A stretch of DNA of 64,000 nt from Pomphorhynchus laevis (GCA_012934845.2 WNNJ02002384.1:269245-333244), one strand, 5' to 3'; shown: positions 1-11,529, counted from the stretch's first letter. Numbers and translations: made by a program. Notes: generated by a model from the sequence alone, not told the origin.

Positions 1-485
1 TCTTTACGATATAAATTAATAGTAGTTTTAGTTAATGTTAATTTAATGTTCATATCTAGATATACACCTTCTTTATCATTAATATTGGTTTTGTTAAGAA
101 TAAGGCTTTCTGGATAAATGTGCTCACTAATTGAATAAAAATTATTAGAATTAAATACACATATATCATCAATGTATCGAAACATATATTTCATATATTT
201 ATATTGTTTAGATTTTTTTAAAGTTATGAACAATTCACATTCTAAAGTGTCAGCTATATTTGAGCTACCTACTATTGAAACAACATTTATTTGTCTAAAT
301 ATAGATGCACCTACCTTTAAATAATTTTGATTTATCAAAATATTTAAGGATTCTATTGAATTCAATTTTATCCATATATTTATATTTATTTGATGGTTAT
401 ATTTATATAAGCGTTATAGTTATTACAATATAAATGTGTATATATTTTTCCGAATATAAGATTAATTATTGTCTTAAGTGATATC
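1..485 (-). mobile_element. Penelope-like element fragment (RT C-terminal half)
   Basis: On the minus strand this reads as the palm and thumb part of a Penelope-like reverse transcriptase. The catalytic YIDD box lies at 165-176 (context RYIDDICVFNS) and the frame runs into a conserved stretch, MNIKLTLTKTTINLYRK, at the window edge. It is closely related to the piece at 3342-4266. The region around the usual GVPMGGN motif is degraded here, so this is a relic. It is cut by the window start, so its 3' end is not seen. The family assignment rests on the RT motifs; no GIY-YIG endonuclease domain is visible. Confidence 0.75.
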
Positions 486-529
486 TCCTTAAGAAGATAT
501 ATTATAATATTTTCTTATAATATATAGAT

Positions 530-692
530 AAATAATAAATAATAAGATTTTATACAATTTATATTTATATCATTTTTATGAATTGACTAATAAATAACAA
601 ACGATGTATCAGAATAAGAAATAGAGGTCATCAGGAGGAACTGTTATGTAAACTGGTTTCGGCCCCTGATTCCTTTACCCAACATATTACCT
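530..692 (-). repeat. P-associated terminal repeat (candidate pLTR/3' UTR)
   Basis: On the minus strand the repeat opens with ATGTTGGGTAAAGG, passes through TGATGACCTCTATTTC, and ends in an AT-rich tail containing TATAAAATCTTAT. The same order of blocks occurs at 3160-3262 (minus), 20286-20500 (plus) and 20840-21085 (plus), with tail-only copies at 7455-7545 and 19785-19915. Here it abuts an RT truncated just after GVPMGGN. Its association with RT pieces suggests the terminal repeat or 3' UTR of the Penelope-like element. Confidence 0.6.
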
Positions 693-1190
693 CCCATTGG
701 AACACCTTTTACTTGTCTAAATATAGATGTCCCTACTTTTAAATAATTTTGATTTATCAAAATATTTAAGGATTCTATTAATTCAATTTTATCCATATAT
801 TTATATTTACTTGATGGTTTAATTTTTGTTAGATAGGCGTTATAATTATTATAACATATATATGTATATCTTTTTCCGAATATAAGATTAATTAATTTTA
901 CTAACGCTTCTTTAATATCTACTAAATCTAGATTTGTATAAAGCGTACTAAAATCGTATGTATTTATATTTTGAAAATTTATTCCTTTTGTCTGTTCTAA
1001 AAATTCTTTTGTAGAATTAATACTGAAATAGTGTTTTATACCAGTATTAATTTCGATTACCTTGCAATATTTTTTAAAATGTGCTTTAATTACTTTAAGT
1101 ATTTTATTCATATAGACAGAAAGTGGTTTTAATGTACATTTAAACGCACTACATATGAACCTAGGTTTGATTGAATTTTTTGAAGTATTT
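693..1190 (-). pseudogene. Penelope-like RT, N-terminal half
   Basis: The minus-strand frame carries a motif set typical of Penelope-like RTs: RFICSAFKCTLKPLS, then GIKHYF, then YDFSTLYTNL, then FRQVKGVPMGGN. The RT stops abruptly after GVPMGGN and the P terminal repeat follows, so palm and thumb are missing. The 5' side fades out near 1190. The piece overlaps in content with the copy at 3775-4266 and is a separate truncated copy. No nuclease domain is present. Confidence 0.75.
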
Positions 1191-1227
1191 AAGTATTTAT
1201 TTTAAGTATTTAATTTATATTATCATA

Positions 1228-1306
1228 AAGTTGTTTTCCGAATATAAGATTAATTAATTTCACTAACGCTTCTTTAAATCTAATGCAGATCGATAAGATC
1301 TGCATT
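1228..1306 (-). mobile_element. Tiny P fragment ending in a snap-back hairpin
   Basis: About 15 codons match the P RT (FKEALVKLINLIFGK on the minus strand, 1228-1278). A hairpin follows immediately: arms AATGCAGATC (1282-1291) and GATCTGCATT (1297-1306) with a 5-nt loop. Confidence 0.6.
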
Positions 1307-1309
1307 TAT

Positions 1310-2386
1310 CGAAAATAATCAAATATTTAAACTAAAAAACTAAATATTTATAAATATGATAATAATATCGTATAAAAAATGAGAAATGAAAAAATTGTTT
1401 ACGCACAAAAAATCGTTTATAAGAGACGTGGTTTCTTCTAAATTATATTCTTATTATTCATTTTTATTTAATATTTAATATTAAAAAATTATTTGTATAT
1501 TTCGCTAGATGATGATTCACCAGAAACGAACAAATTGAACATATTCTGATTATGCTAGCAGGAACTGGCGAAATATAAAAAAAGTGTTTATCCAAAATTT
1601 CGAGTTTATAAAATGTAATAAAAATTTATATATTTTAACTTAATTCTAAATAAATGTTTATTGATCCAACTTATCTAAAAAGGCATATATGAGAACGCGC
1701 TAATAAGCGGCATATCTGAAAACGCGCTACGGATTTTAAAACGTATAACAAATTCTTATAAGATTTTAAGTTGTCGTTGAAGACGTATTATTAAGTTTGT
1801 TCTATGTTGATATGTTCTATGTTATCGGGGCATTTGATCAGTTAATGATCAACTAGACTCGTCAATTACCAATGAAGACAACTTTTTGAAGTATGGAAGC
1901 AATCGTATCGTTAGACATCACCATATTTTAATTGTGAGATAATATAACAATGTGTACTTTTATAGGGCCCATTTGCGTGTAACATTGTAAGTTTAATTAT
2001 TTATATTAATTGACAATCATTTGGTAACAAATATTAGATGGCAAATTATTTACTTAGTAGATTCAAAAGTTAAGATGATTAATTAATGTAAATAATTAAT
2101 TAATTTAAGCCTATTTTACAATTGATGATAAAATAATCAATTTAAATTTAAAATTATAAAATTTAATTTTTTAGTTAATATGTATTTAAAGATTATAAAG
2201 ATTATATAAATATTATACATTGATTATCTAAATCTAATAATTATATAATTAATCGAAATTAATCGAAATAATATATAATTAATCGAAATAAATTAAATGA
2301 AATAATCTAAAGTTGATAGGTGATATAAATATGAACTCTTCGGAAGTTTTGACGTTTTGTCCAAATACGTCAAAAACTACCGAAAA
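1310..2386. other. AT-rich stretch without a recognisable gene
   Basis: No coding frame of substance is seen. It holds short AT repeats, including several AATTAATCGAAAT units near 2243-2297 and a small repeat of the block AACGCGCTA near 1694-1732. Confidence 0.6.
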
Positions 2387-2427
2387 CGTCAGTACATTCA
2401 TATTTTTAAAATATGAATGAACTGACG
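2387..2427. repeat. Imperfect inverted repeat (hairpin)
   Basis: Left arm CGTCAGTACATTCATATTTT and right arm AAAATATGAATGAACTGACG pair over about 20 bp with one mismatch and almost no loop. No element boundary was identified here. Confidence 0.75.
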
Positions 2428-2984
2428 GAATACCTTGCTACGCAACCAGGAATAAAGATACAATGGATTATAGTAAAGTACAGTCAACTTCACACAGTGG
2501 ACTTTTATTAAAGTATTATAAAAGTCGAAATATAAAAGAGCGATTTTGAAAATACATACCTGCGAACAGCAAAACGAATATCGATATAATCATATGGAAG
2601 TAAATGTGCGCATAACTAGCTAGCAATTTAGTTATACGCAAATCAAAGAATTTGTGCCAACTAAAAATAATGCGAATTAGAATCAGAATTTCGTGAGTAA
2701 AAACATCAACACTTACATTGACGGTGGTATAGGTAGCAATAGCAAAACTACCACGACTAACTCTGCGTACAAAAATGAAACTGCGAATGTCCACTGCAAC
2801 GTCATCCTAATTTATATCTGAAATTGAAAAATCAAAAACATTAGCTTCCAAAAATTAATCTAAAAGAAACTTTAAATTCGAAATATTCTCTAAAATAAAA
2901 ATCAGAATATCCTAATTTCATAATTCAAATCGCGTTTTAGGAGTAAAAATTATAGATAGGATAATAAAATTATATATATGATAA
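2428..2984. other. No gene seen
   Basis: This is intergenic AT-rich sequence. A 92-codon open frame on the minus strand (2516-2794) is hydrophobic, matches no family I recognise and is probably chance. Confidence 0.5.
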
Positions 2985-3028
2985 ACTGTACATTTCAATA
3001 TTTCAATTGCAGTATTGAAATGTACAGT
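2985..3028. repeat. Perfect 16-bp hairpin
   Basis: Arms ACTGTACATTTCAATA (2985-3000) and TATTGAAATGTACAGT (3013-3028) are exact reverse complements around a 12-nt loop. Confidence 0.85.
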
Positions 3029-3159
3029 GTATGAATCATCTGCAGTTCAACGATTAACAACCTACAGAAGAAAACTGATCTTCGTTTGAAAAGTTGTGTA
3101 AAATTAAATATTCTTTTTTCCATTATGTTCCAACCAATTAATAAAAGAACATAATAGTA

Positions 3160-4266
3160 GACGATGTATCAGAATAAAGATTAGAGGTCATCAAGAGGAA
3201 CTGATATGCTAATAGGTTTTGGCCAAATTACTCGACCTAACATTGCAGCAGGGCAAATGACATATTTCCTCTGATGAAATTTGATTATCAAGTATCTTAT
3301 TCTAATAAAATGCATCTTATTTAATTTTTATTCCATAAAAATCATCCTCTAATGATTTTAAATTTATTTTTAATATTATTGTGTTGATTTATAAATTTTA
3401 CTATTTTCTGCTTGATGTTATTTTTATAGTAACCTAGTTTAAAATATGTATCTATTAAATTATTTAAATGATTTTGAAGAAAACCAATATCGTTACAAAT
3501 AGTTGCGATTCTTAAAATTTCATTTTTTAATGAATTATATTTTATATTATAAGGTATGCATGAATGTACATGCAAAAATATGTTTCTTGTAAATTTAAAT
3601 ATGTCATCTTTACGATATAAATTAATAGTAGTTTTAGTTAATGTTAATTTAATGTTCATATCTAGATATACACCTTCTTTATCATCAATATTGGTTTTGT
3701 TAAGAATAAGGCTTTATGAATAAATTTATTCGCATATTGAATAAAAATTACTAGAGTTAAATGCAGATATATCATCAATGTATCGAAACATAATTTATAT
3801 ATTTATATTGTTTAGATATATTTTTTATATATTTATGAACAAATTCATATTCTATAAAGCTTAAAAACAAGTCAGCTATAATTGGGCTACTATTACCACC
3901 CATTGGAACACCTTTTACTTGTCTAAATATAGATGTCCCTACTTTTAAATAATTTTGATTTATCAAAATATTTAAGGATTCTATTAATTCAATTTTATCC
4001 ATATATTTATATTTACTTGATGGTTTAATTTTTGTTAGATATGCGTTATAATTATTATAACATATATATGTATATTCTTTTCCGAATATTAGATTAATTA
4101 ATTTTACTAACGCTTCTTTAATATCTACTAAATCTAAATCGTACATATTTATATTATGAATAGTATTTTCACCATGACTTCTTGGTTCGCGTTTAACCGG
4201 CTTATTATAATATAGGTGTTTATTATGTTTACTACTTCTGCTAATTCCTTGTACCACGTCAATCAA
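3160..4266 (-). pseudogene. Penelope-like element, best-preserved RT copy
   Basis: Reading from 4266 downwards: a short unique head (GISRSSKHNKHLYYNKPVK), the RT fingers (LDLVDIKEALVKLI), motif B region FRQVKGVPMGGNSSPIIADL, then YIDD at 3771-3782, then a thumb of about 105 codons (3342-3659) ending NKFKIIRG. The downstream part (3160-3262) carries the P terminal repeat. GVPMGG and YIDD are as expected for the superfamily. The two RT frames are offset and the fingers are shortened compared with the 693-1190 copy, so it is broken. No GIY-YIG domain is visible after the RT. The head before the RT is too short to tell whether this is a Naiad-type element with an N-terminal nuclease. Confidence 0.75.
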
Positions 4267-4269
4267 TCT

Positions 4270-4912
4270 TAATGGTACATGGAATTAGGCGTTTTAATCC
4301 AAAAATCTCCTATTGTTAATAGTTTTTAATTTAATATCACCTTATTTTCTTCAATAATATTAATAATATATTCTAAAATAAATAATTTACAGTATCCTAT
4401 ATCATGTCGTATTAATGTCATATGTTTATAAAATATAGTTATAAAGTTATAATGTTATAATGATATTATAATTAATAAAATTATAATAAAATGCTTAAAT
4501 AATATTTAAATATTTTAGGTATTTTTTGTTGAGGCTATGCCACTTAAACTTAAATATTTAGTGATTGTAAATGATAGCAGATAAGAACTTCAAATCGATT
4601 AAATCAAATGTATAAATTAAATAAAACTAAATAGCAATAAATTTAAAAACTGCCGTTATTGTTCTTATCAACTGTTACACACAGTAATTGATTGATTAAT
4701 GATAATTAGTGAATGATCGTAAATATCGGTCAAGAATGGAAGCAGCCGGATACAAGTTCACATCGGCAGTAATTGAGTGTTTTTTTTGGGGGGGGTGGAA
4801 TGATGCCGGCCTTAACGTCATCTAGCGTATTGCTGGCCGCATGAGCAGAACAAGTGGTATTAGATATGACATCGTTGCTGCTCGATTATTCTAACAATCG
4901 TCCATCGCCTTA
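4270..4912. other. AT-rich spacer with a T8G8 tract
   Basis: No gene is recognised. A run of eight T followed by eight G lies at 4780-4795, after which the sequence becomes clearly richer in GC up to the ORF at 4913. Confidence 0.55.
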
Positions 4913-5977
4913 ATGCGTGGCAACACCAGAGCGATTCTGGCTTCGCTAGACAATATACAGCCCTTCACAAGCCTACCTAGGTCAGCGTCCGAACCTAGGA
5001 TTCGAACTTTTAGCCAAGGCATATGTGATATGGTCGAGGTCCAGAACGGAACGGCTCATACAGACCATTTTTGCGATGACACACGTCTGGAAGGTTGTAA
5101 TAATCAACGTGATCAAACAGCCCTTTTACTAAATCCAGTTGCTTTATTAACAACTGCCAACTCGAACTCGTTCTGTGAGCGCGAAGTGCGAGACCCGAAT
5201 AGCCCTCCAATTCTACTGACGACCAGTTCAGTCAAAACCGTTCAACGTGCAGTGGATCTGGGAATAAGACCTCAAAATAAACTTAACGTTTCTGAGACCG
5301 ACGAGCGTTGCCTGCTGCTGAAAGAAAACCACGATGGACATGATGAAGAAGACAATCTTCGGAATATGGATTCGTATCATGATCGAAAAATTTCAAACAG
5401 CGAGGCTGATGAATGTTACAATTTTGCGGGCAACAATCAAGTAAGGACATCGCTTGGTGATTGTGGAAAAGAAGACGACACATCTACCTGGACAATGAAT
5501 ACAGATTTCAATAACGGACAAAATTACACGCAATTATTGTGTAACCCTTCCATCTCATTGGACAATACGCACTCTGCGATCGGCAACTTCGGGATATGTG
5601 ATCCGGCATTCGACTATCCAACAGGCAATACTCTCGCTGATACAGAAGAAACAACAGGAATTAGCAGGGATGACGAGATTTTCGGCGACGATGGCGCTTC
5701 TCCTACTTCGTCAAACTTATCCGAATGCGATAACGATCTTCACGAATCCAGAAACCCCACAAACAGATACGATGCAGCCGGTTCACACTTTAAGGTGATC
5801 AATGGAGACATTAATAGACTGATCAGTCCGGAGCTAAACGTGATGCGGTCTTTAGGACAAAACCCGACAGTAACTGAGTTGCAGTACAATCAACGCGTGG
5901 ACTCGGACGGTAACGAAACCTCCGAGTTTCGCGAGCCCATCACAATGGATAAGAAGATGAAGAGCAACAATATGTAG
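4913..5977 (+). CDS. Hypothetical 354-aa acidic, low-complexity protein
   Basis: This is an uninterrupted frame from ATG 4913 to TAG 5977, with an in-frame TAA a few codons upstream, so this start is plausible unless an intron ends here. The protein is rich in Asn, Asp, Ser, Thr and Glu and looks largely disordered. It opens MRGNTRAILASLDNIQ, has a basic Ser/Pro patch (SLPRSASEPRIRTFSQ), and has acidic clusters such as DGHDEEDN and CDNDLHES. Cysteines are scattered without a zinc-finger spacing. No signal peptide, membrane segment or retroelement motif is seen. Base composition is more GC-rich than the flanks. It may be a host exon, a processed gene copy or an orphan gene. I do not recognise the family and assign no function. 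Confidence 0.55.
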   Translation: MRGNTRAILASLDNIQPFTSLPRSASEPRIRTFSQGICDMVEVQNGTAHTDHFCDDTRLEGCNNQRDQTALLLNPVALLTTANSNSFCEREVRDPNSPPILLTTSSVKTVQRAVDLGIRPQNKLNVSETDERCLLLKENHDGHDEEDNLRNMDSYHDRKISNSEADECYNFAGNNQVRTSLGDCGKEDDTSTWTMNTDFNNGQNYTQLLCNPSISLDNTHSAIGNFGICDPAFDYPTGNTLADTEETTGISRDDEIFGDDGASPTSSNLSECDNDLHESRNPTNRYDAAGSHFKVINGDINRLISPELNVMRSLGQNPTVTELQYNQRVDSDGNETSEFREPITMDKKMKSNNM

Positions 5978-6110
5978 TTACTAATGATGACTTGTACTTT
6001 TTAAACTTATCTGATAAAAAATGATAATTAATTGAAAATAATTGATAAATAATGGAGTCACTTCAACACTCATGGAGTCATAGCGTCTTCTCAGCACGGA
6101 TTTACTAACT
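5978..6110. other. Short spacer, no gene
   Basis: AT-rich sequence follows the orphan ORF. A short local repeat of the block (C)ATGGAGTCA occurs near 6052-6079. Confidence 0.4.
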
Positions 6111-6117
6111 GCTCACG

Positions 6118-7080
6118 AAATGTGGCCTGAGGCACTCAGTTTTGGCAATTCAATTGATGTAATTTTTATTGACTTTTCGAGAGCCTTCGATCAAGTTCCG
6201 TATAAAAGTTTGCTTAGCTTGTTGTCTCATTATGAAGTTTCCTCGTTGCTGTGTAGTGAACGGCGATTTCATGCGAAATAGATTTTTTGAGTTAAAGTTG
6301 GAAGCCATTTATCCTCCACCAAACGCGTAAATTGTGGAGATCCGCAGTGTACCGTACTCAGTCCTCTTTTCTCTATTGTTTACCTAATGACTTGTTGTTA
6401 AGAATCCAGAACTCTTGGTTGGATTTTGATGACCTCAAACTTTGGTCTGTTAATATCAATGATACGTATGGCCGGTTCCTACAGAACGACCTTGATCGAA
6501 TCCACAAATTGAGTGTAGCTAAAGGTATGAAAATGAACTTTGATAAATGGTCCATATGAAGCTCGGAAAAAGCAAACATGATCGTGAATTTCGATTAAGG
6601 ATTCATACACTCGAAGTTGTATCGGAGTGTAAAGATTTGGGTTTCATTTTGAACAGAGCATTGTGAATTTGCTCAAATACTGACTTTATTCATGATAACG
6701 CAATGAAAGCTAAGTAATGCATCCAAACTACGTATGGATGCATTAAGTTTTAAGCGACTTAAGTTTTAACTCTCGTAAGCATTAACTTTTAAGCGCTCAT
6801 TAAGTTTCAAGCGACTATATTGTGCGTTGGTTTGCCCACACATTGAATATTGTATCCATCTACTAAGACAGAAATCATAATACTTGGTCAGTGCTTCGAA
6901 GAGGCTACAGATTGTGTTTTCAACATGCGTATTCATACGTAAATCGTTAGCTTCCTTACAGCAGCTTTCAGTGCGTCAAAGGTTGATTTACCTATACCTC
7001 ATTGGAGAAATTAAAATTTCTAATTTGAAATTTTTAAGTATCCAGAAACAATCAGGTATATTTGAACAACAACAAAAATT
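6118..7080 (+). pseudogene. LINE A relic (RT to C-terminal domain)
   Basis: The plus-strand reading has RT motif A (VIFIDFSRAFDQVP near 6157-6200), a degraded palm, then a C-terminal block resembling the line-ending domain of family A (compare 22201-22500). Multiple stops and frame changes are present. A hairpin at 6715-6745 interrupts it, followed by short repeats of AAGCGACT/TTAAG type. This is an old 5'-truncated copy with no function left. Confidence 0.7.
6715..6745. repeat. Snap-back hairpin inside LINE A
   Basis: TAATGCATCCA (6715-6725) and TGGATGCATTA (6735-6745) are exact reverse complements with a 9-nt loop. It lies where the RT-linked frame is lost. Confidence 0.8.
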
Positions 7081-7337
7081 ATTTTGATATTTTGTTAGAA
7101 ACTACGAGCATCTTCAGACATTAACAAAAAAGAAAAAAATCACATAATAAAATAATAAAAATTTTAAAATAATTCATACATTAATATATCATAAAACAAT
7201 TTTAATTGTCGATTAAATGGCGAATTGCCAATAAATACAATCACTTGCTAAATTTTTAAATGTCCTGGAACAATCAGTTATAGTATACCTATACTATACA
7301 TAGACTATACCTAATTGTTTCTGGATACTTCAAATTT
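7028..7337. mobile_element. Candidate MITE-like unit with inverted ends
   Basis: The left end holds AGTATCCAGAAACAATCAGG and the right end holds its near reverse complement (CTAATTGTTTCTGGATACTT). The arms are about 32 bp with a few mismatches and enclose roughly 245 bp of AT-rich non-coding DNA. A third partial copy of the end (CCTGGAACAATCAG) lies inside. No clear target-site duplication was found, so the class is uncertain. Confidence 0.4.
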
Positions 7338-7454
7338 AAAATACAGATCAGGATGGATATATTTTTAACTTATTGTTTTGTTGCTTGCACAGTACACAGA
7401 TAAAAACCAATCAGATCAGCTAAGTCTACGTATTTTATACTATAAATAAAAAAT

Positions 7455-7545
7455 AAATAATAAATAATTATATAAGATTTTATACAAATTATATTTATAT
7501 CAAGTTAAAATTTAAAATAAAAATCAATTTTTATGAATTTACTAA
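7455..7545 (-). repeat. P terminal-repeat tail
   Basis: The minus strand matches the AT-rich tail of the P repeat (TAAATTTTAACTTGATATAA and TATAAAATCTTATATAAT blocks). Two roughly 65-bp direct repeats (ATAAATAATATACATTTGAG) follow near 7566-7640 and 7683-7752. Confidence 0.5.
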
Positions 7546-7773
7546 TACCTGAAAACAAATTTGCGATAAATAATATACATTTGAGATATAAATAAAATAC
7601 AAAATAAATAACATACAATATAAAGTGGCATATAATAATGTAATATTATAATATAATATTGATATTACTTTAAAAAAGTTTTAGATAAATAATATACATT
7701 TGAGATATAAACAAAATAAATAACATGTAATACAAAGTTGTAACATATAAAGAATTTTTTACTCGACTACAAT

Positions 7774-7851
7774 CATCAACGACAACCATCAACAACAACC
7801 ATCGGCGACAACCATCAGCGACAACCATCGACGACAACCATCGACAACAGC
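7774..7851. repeat. Tandem repeat, six 13-bp units
   Basis: Six consecutive units of CATCNNCGACAAC type, with small substitutions. The array lies just upstream of the LINE A ORF1 region and may belong to its 5' UTR. Confidence 0.7.
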
Positions 7852-7859
7852 CATATACA

Positions 7860-9098
7860 GTTAAATATTAAAATAGGTAAAAAGTCAAGACATTGCAAGA
7901 AAAATGACAAAGTACGAATAGGTACAAGTTGGCTGAGACAATGTTGGTTGCTTGAACTGGTCGATTTTATCAGTGCCGGTTGGTGTCCCAAGCGCATTCA
8001 ATGGACGTTTCTTGTGTAGAAGATGTGCCACATGCGTCATCGACATCCTACGCAGGGATGTATATGAACTACAAGTACTTGTAAATACAATACGAAATCA
8101 TCGTCTTGTCATGTCAACAGTCTCCAAAAATGTTCACAATAAGGAGGTACAGACTCTGTCAAAATCAGTCGAGATCGTTAATGATTCGAACGCAGATATT
8201 GGTTCAGATGCACATCGATGCCCACGTGTAATGGGCAATACTACATCTTCAGTTACAGGAATCACTCATGTTCGTATCTGGAAGAGAGGGTACTCAAAAT
8301 TTTATACAGTTCGTCATATAGAAAGTGAACGAACGCATTCTGTCAATACTCACTAGGGCAAATGTTACTCAGAACTCTTCTTCCAATGGTCACAGTTTGG
8401 TTCCACATGATGAGAGCTGTAAGGAGCTCACGAAGGAAGCTCATCTCATATCAGCACATCAACACAATTCTAACGTCAATAGCCGATTGAACTGTGTCAA
8501 TAAACTGTACCACTAATGATTCCACATTTGGAAGTATCGACAACTATCAAGCAGTGTCTTCCTCAGGCAACACATGAAGTAGAAAACAATCCATCTCAGA
8601 TAGGAGATATAATATCATTGTATCTGGAGTTAAAAAATCGGGTAGCGGTGATGCTCAGGTTAGGCTAGATGATGACGTTAAGATTATTTGTACAATTCTG
8701 TCCAAAATAATCAACAATGAAAAGCTCTATGTTGCTCAAAGACTTGTGGTTAAGAAAGTTTTTTGTCTGGGTAAAATAATGCCTGATAGGTTGAAAGTTA
8801 TTCTTAGTACCAGGGAACATGTCGACTTACTGCTTCATCATAGGTCTCGGTTACTCGGCTCTTCTTTCCATATATTCCAAGATTTATCTCCTAAAAAAGG
8901 TATATTTTAACGTGTCAAATGCGTGCAAGTACACGCTCACATGACCACAACAAACAAAATGTAAATCATGTCGAGAAGGTGTGAACGAAGGAGGTGTTTG
9001 AATGTGATAAAGGAGGGAGCGCAGCAAATAAAATTGCATAAAAGACTGAGCAATGGCGAATTTAATCTCTGTGTAAGAAATTTTCGAGTTGTACGGTG
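7860..9098 (+). pseudogene. LINE A ORF1 (nucleic-acid-binding protein), broken
   Basis: The recognisable part is at about 8600-8895. It reads NIIVSGVKKSGSG, then a block ending MPDRLKVILSTREHVDLLL, which has the layout of the RRM-like core of LINE ORF1 proteins. It resumes after 9037 with RLSNGEFNLCVRNFRVV. The N-terminal part (7950-8520) is low in recognisable motifs. An inserted C tail at about 8899-9033 splits the core. ORF1 proteins of this group bind element RNA in cytoplasmic particles. Several frame changes make this copy non-functional. It abuts ORF2. Confidence 0.6.
8899..9033 (-). mobile_element. 5'-truncated LINE C tail nested in LINE A
   Basis: The minus strand matches the 3' end of the C copy at 35100-35250, including CTCCTTTATCACATTCAAAC and the terminal stem-loop (8921-8936) followed by ATTTGACACGTTAAAAT. 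It is inserted opposite to LINE A, whose ORF1 frame can be followed on both sides. Confidence 0.75.
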
Positions 9099-11510
9099 GT
9101 GACTGACAGTGCGGTGGCAACCTTTGCTACGAACATAGATTGTTGCCCAGATGGGTTTCGCACAGGAGATCTAGCTAACTTTAGTGATATTCATTCTATC
9201 TCTCAGATTTCCTATGATAGCAGCATACATTTTGGTTACTTAAATGTCCGCAGTCTTGTGGCGCAATATAATGAGTATGGTGTCTTCTGCATTTGTGAAT
9301 CTTTGTTGCATCCTAATATATCCGACGACGTTGTTCGGATTCCCAACTACTATTTGCTACGTTCGGATTGTCAATCTGGTAGACGAAAAGGTGGTGTAGC
9401 CGCGTACTTCACTGTAGCATCGGTGTGTCTGACATACTTACTTTTTCGGATTCCATTAGCTCTTCATTTGAAAATCTTTTGTTCTGAATCTTTCGAGGTA
9501 AGGTCAAAATTTATGTCTGTATATTTTATCGTTCCCCTTCAGCCTTCTCGGATTTCAACATACTGAGGCCATATATATGTCGTCTATGCTCCTCTACTCG
9601 ATGTTTACTGGTCGGTGACTTTAACTTCCCCAACATTGATTGGGAAGGTCAGAGTTTGCGGTCATGCCTTCGACTTGAAAAGGAACTCGGTAGTTTCCTT
9701 CTCTTCGACTTGATGTTGGTCCAACATGTTTGACATCCTACGTACATCGGATCCGGTCCATTTTTGAGTTTGTTTTTACAAAAGTTATTGGCGATATTTC
9801 CAACATCTGCTATCATCCACCAGTAGGTAACAGTAATCACTGTTTATTGTCATAGTATGTACATTGCCACGACGATCTGCCTTTACCTTTCACTCAAATC
9901 ATTTATAGAAATTGGGCTAAAGTTGACATTAAGCAACTTCAAATATCATTTTCTACCGACATCAACACGTATAATTCTTCTGTTTCAGAAAGTTATGAAC
10001 ACTTGTCAGCCCGCTTATTGTGTACGTGTAACGGTTTCACTCCATTACAACGCCCTAAATCGGGTATATCGCGCCCTCCTTGGTAGGACTATCAGGTCCG
10101 TTCAGCCCTGAAAATTCGAAACACATTATGTCATAAGTCTAGAACATATCACTCTATTAGTAATGATTACACTGCTTCGCGGAATCTTTGAAACAGGCTA
10201 CAAACTTCTCAGACTTTCTCCCTATTAGTCCTACTTGCGTGTTTTTCAAAATTCTCGAAAAACTAGTCTCAAAGCATATTCGACTTCATCTTAAAGAAAC
10301 TGTATCATATTGGACTTACAACACGGATTTATGCCGAGCCGTTCTTGTTTAACTAATTTAATAACAGCTTGTGAAAGATGTACGAACATCTTGAGTTCTA
10401 GATATGTTATCGAAGCTGTCTTTTTGGACTTTTCTAAGGCCTTCGACCGTGTCCCTAATGACGGTATCGTCTCAATGCTTGCTCACTATGGTTTCCATTT
10501 TCAGACCATTAAACAGGATTAAGAATTTGTTTATCTTTGCAGGTATTCCAAGTGAGAGTCGGTGTTCTTTCAAAGAGCTATGGGGTGCTTTCCGGTGTTA
10601 CTCAAGGATCTGCTATTGGCCCTCTTATTTTTGTCGTATTTCTTAATGACCTGCTCCTGCATTTAAAAAACCCTGTTTTAGCATATGCTGATTTAAAAAT
10701 CTGGACTTTTGTTCGTACTCCTACCGATTGTCGGTCACTACATGACGACCTGGACTGCCTTACTGAATGGTGTGAAGTCACTGGACTTATGTTAAACGTT
10801 GATAAGTGTTTTGATGAGAATGGGGAAGATTACTTCGTCGTTCCAGTATTGCATTGGTAGTCCGTTATTAAACGAAATTGAACACCATAAAGACTTAGGT
10901 GTAATAATTCATCGCTCTCTTAAGACACGCATGAATTTAGAGCGCGCAAGGATAAAAGCAACTAGGGCATTGTACTACATCAAAAGTACATTTCTCAGAC
11001 TGTCACCTTCAATGCCTGATATATTATTTTCTTCACTAGTCTGCCCTCATCTGGAGTAATGCATCCTTGCATGCTTTCCTACGACTAAGCGAGAATTGCT
11101 CGACTATGAGTCGGTACTGAAGAGAGGTTCAAGGATATGCTTTAGGACTGGAACATCCTAACGCATGCGGCTGCGTGCGCTAGGGATAAGCTCGATTCGT
11201 GACAGATTTGTCTTACTAGACTTGTACTGCCTTTGGGTGATTGTAAACAAATGGCCTCCCCGCTAGTATCCTTAGTTTGAGAAGTAGAACATTACGCGGT
11301 CACTCGAAATCGCTGTATACGCGGCCCCATTATCAATTGCCTACCAACTTTCGACTGTCACATCGCGCGCTCAACTTGTGGAATGTGTTGCCTGAGGAAG
11401 TCGTCGCTGCTTACTCAATAAAGCACTTCAAGCAACTGTGCCAAGCATTGATGGAGCATCGACACTCACACTTCCACGGATATCTTGAATCCTGCTGATC
11501 TTGATGCTGA
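9096..11510 (+). pseudogene. LINE A ORF2 (endonuclease and reverse transcriptase), broken
   Basis: An APE-type endonuclease comes first: HFGYLNVRSLVAQYNEYG, then GRRKGGVAAYF, then VGDFNFPNIDWEG near 9610-9650. The RT follows from about 10310: LQHGFMPSRSCLTNLI, motif A AVFLDFSKAFDRVP, motif B VLSGVTQGSAIGPLIF, a worn motif C (YADLKIW, one Asp lost) and a C-terminal domain ending LRGHSKSLYTR ... LWNVLPEEVV (11277-11498). The EN-RT linker is largely missing near 10.2 kb and several frame changes occur. Clade: CR1/Jockey-like by RT motifs. The enzyme would nick target DNA and copy its own RNA. This copy is dead. Confidence 0.75.
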
Positions 11511-11529
11511 CAATTTACTGAATTAACTT

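Noticed and set aside
610-690. Possible hammerhead ribozyme in the P repeat (CTGATGA and GAAA cores are both present on the minus strand)
   Set aside because: GAAA lies upstream of CTGATGA and no stem II/GAAA follows the CTGATGA box within a usable distance; the other copies do not keep the cores together.
2516-2794. 92-codon open frame on the minus strand
   Set aside because: No recognisable domain, hydrophobic from AT bias, no relative elsewhere in the window.
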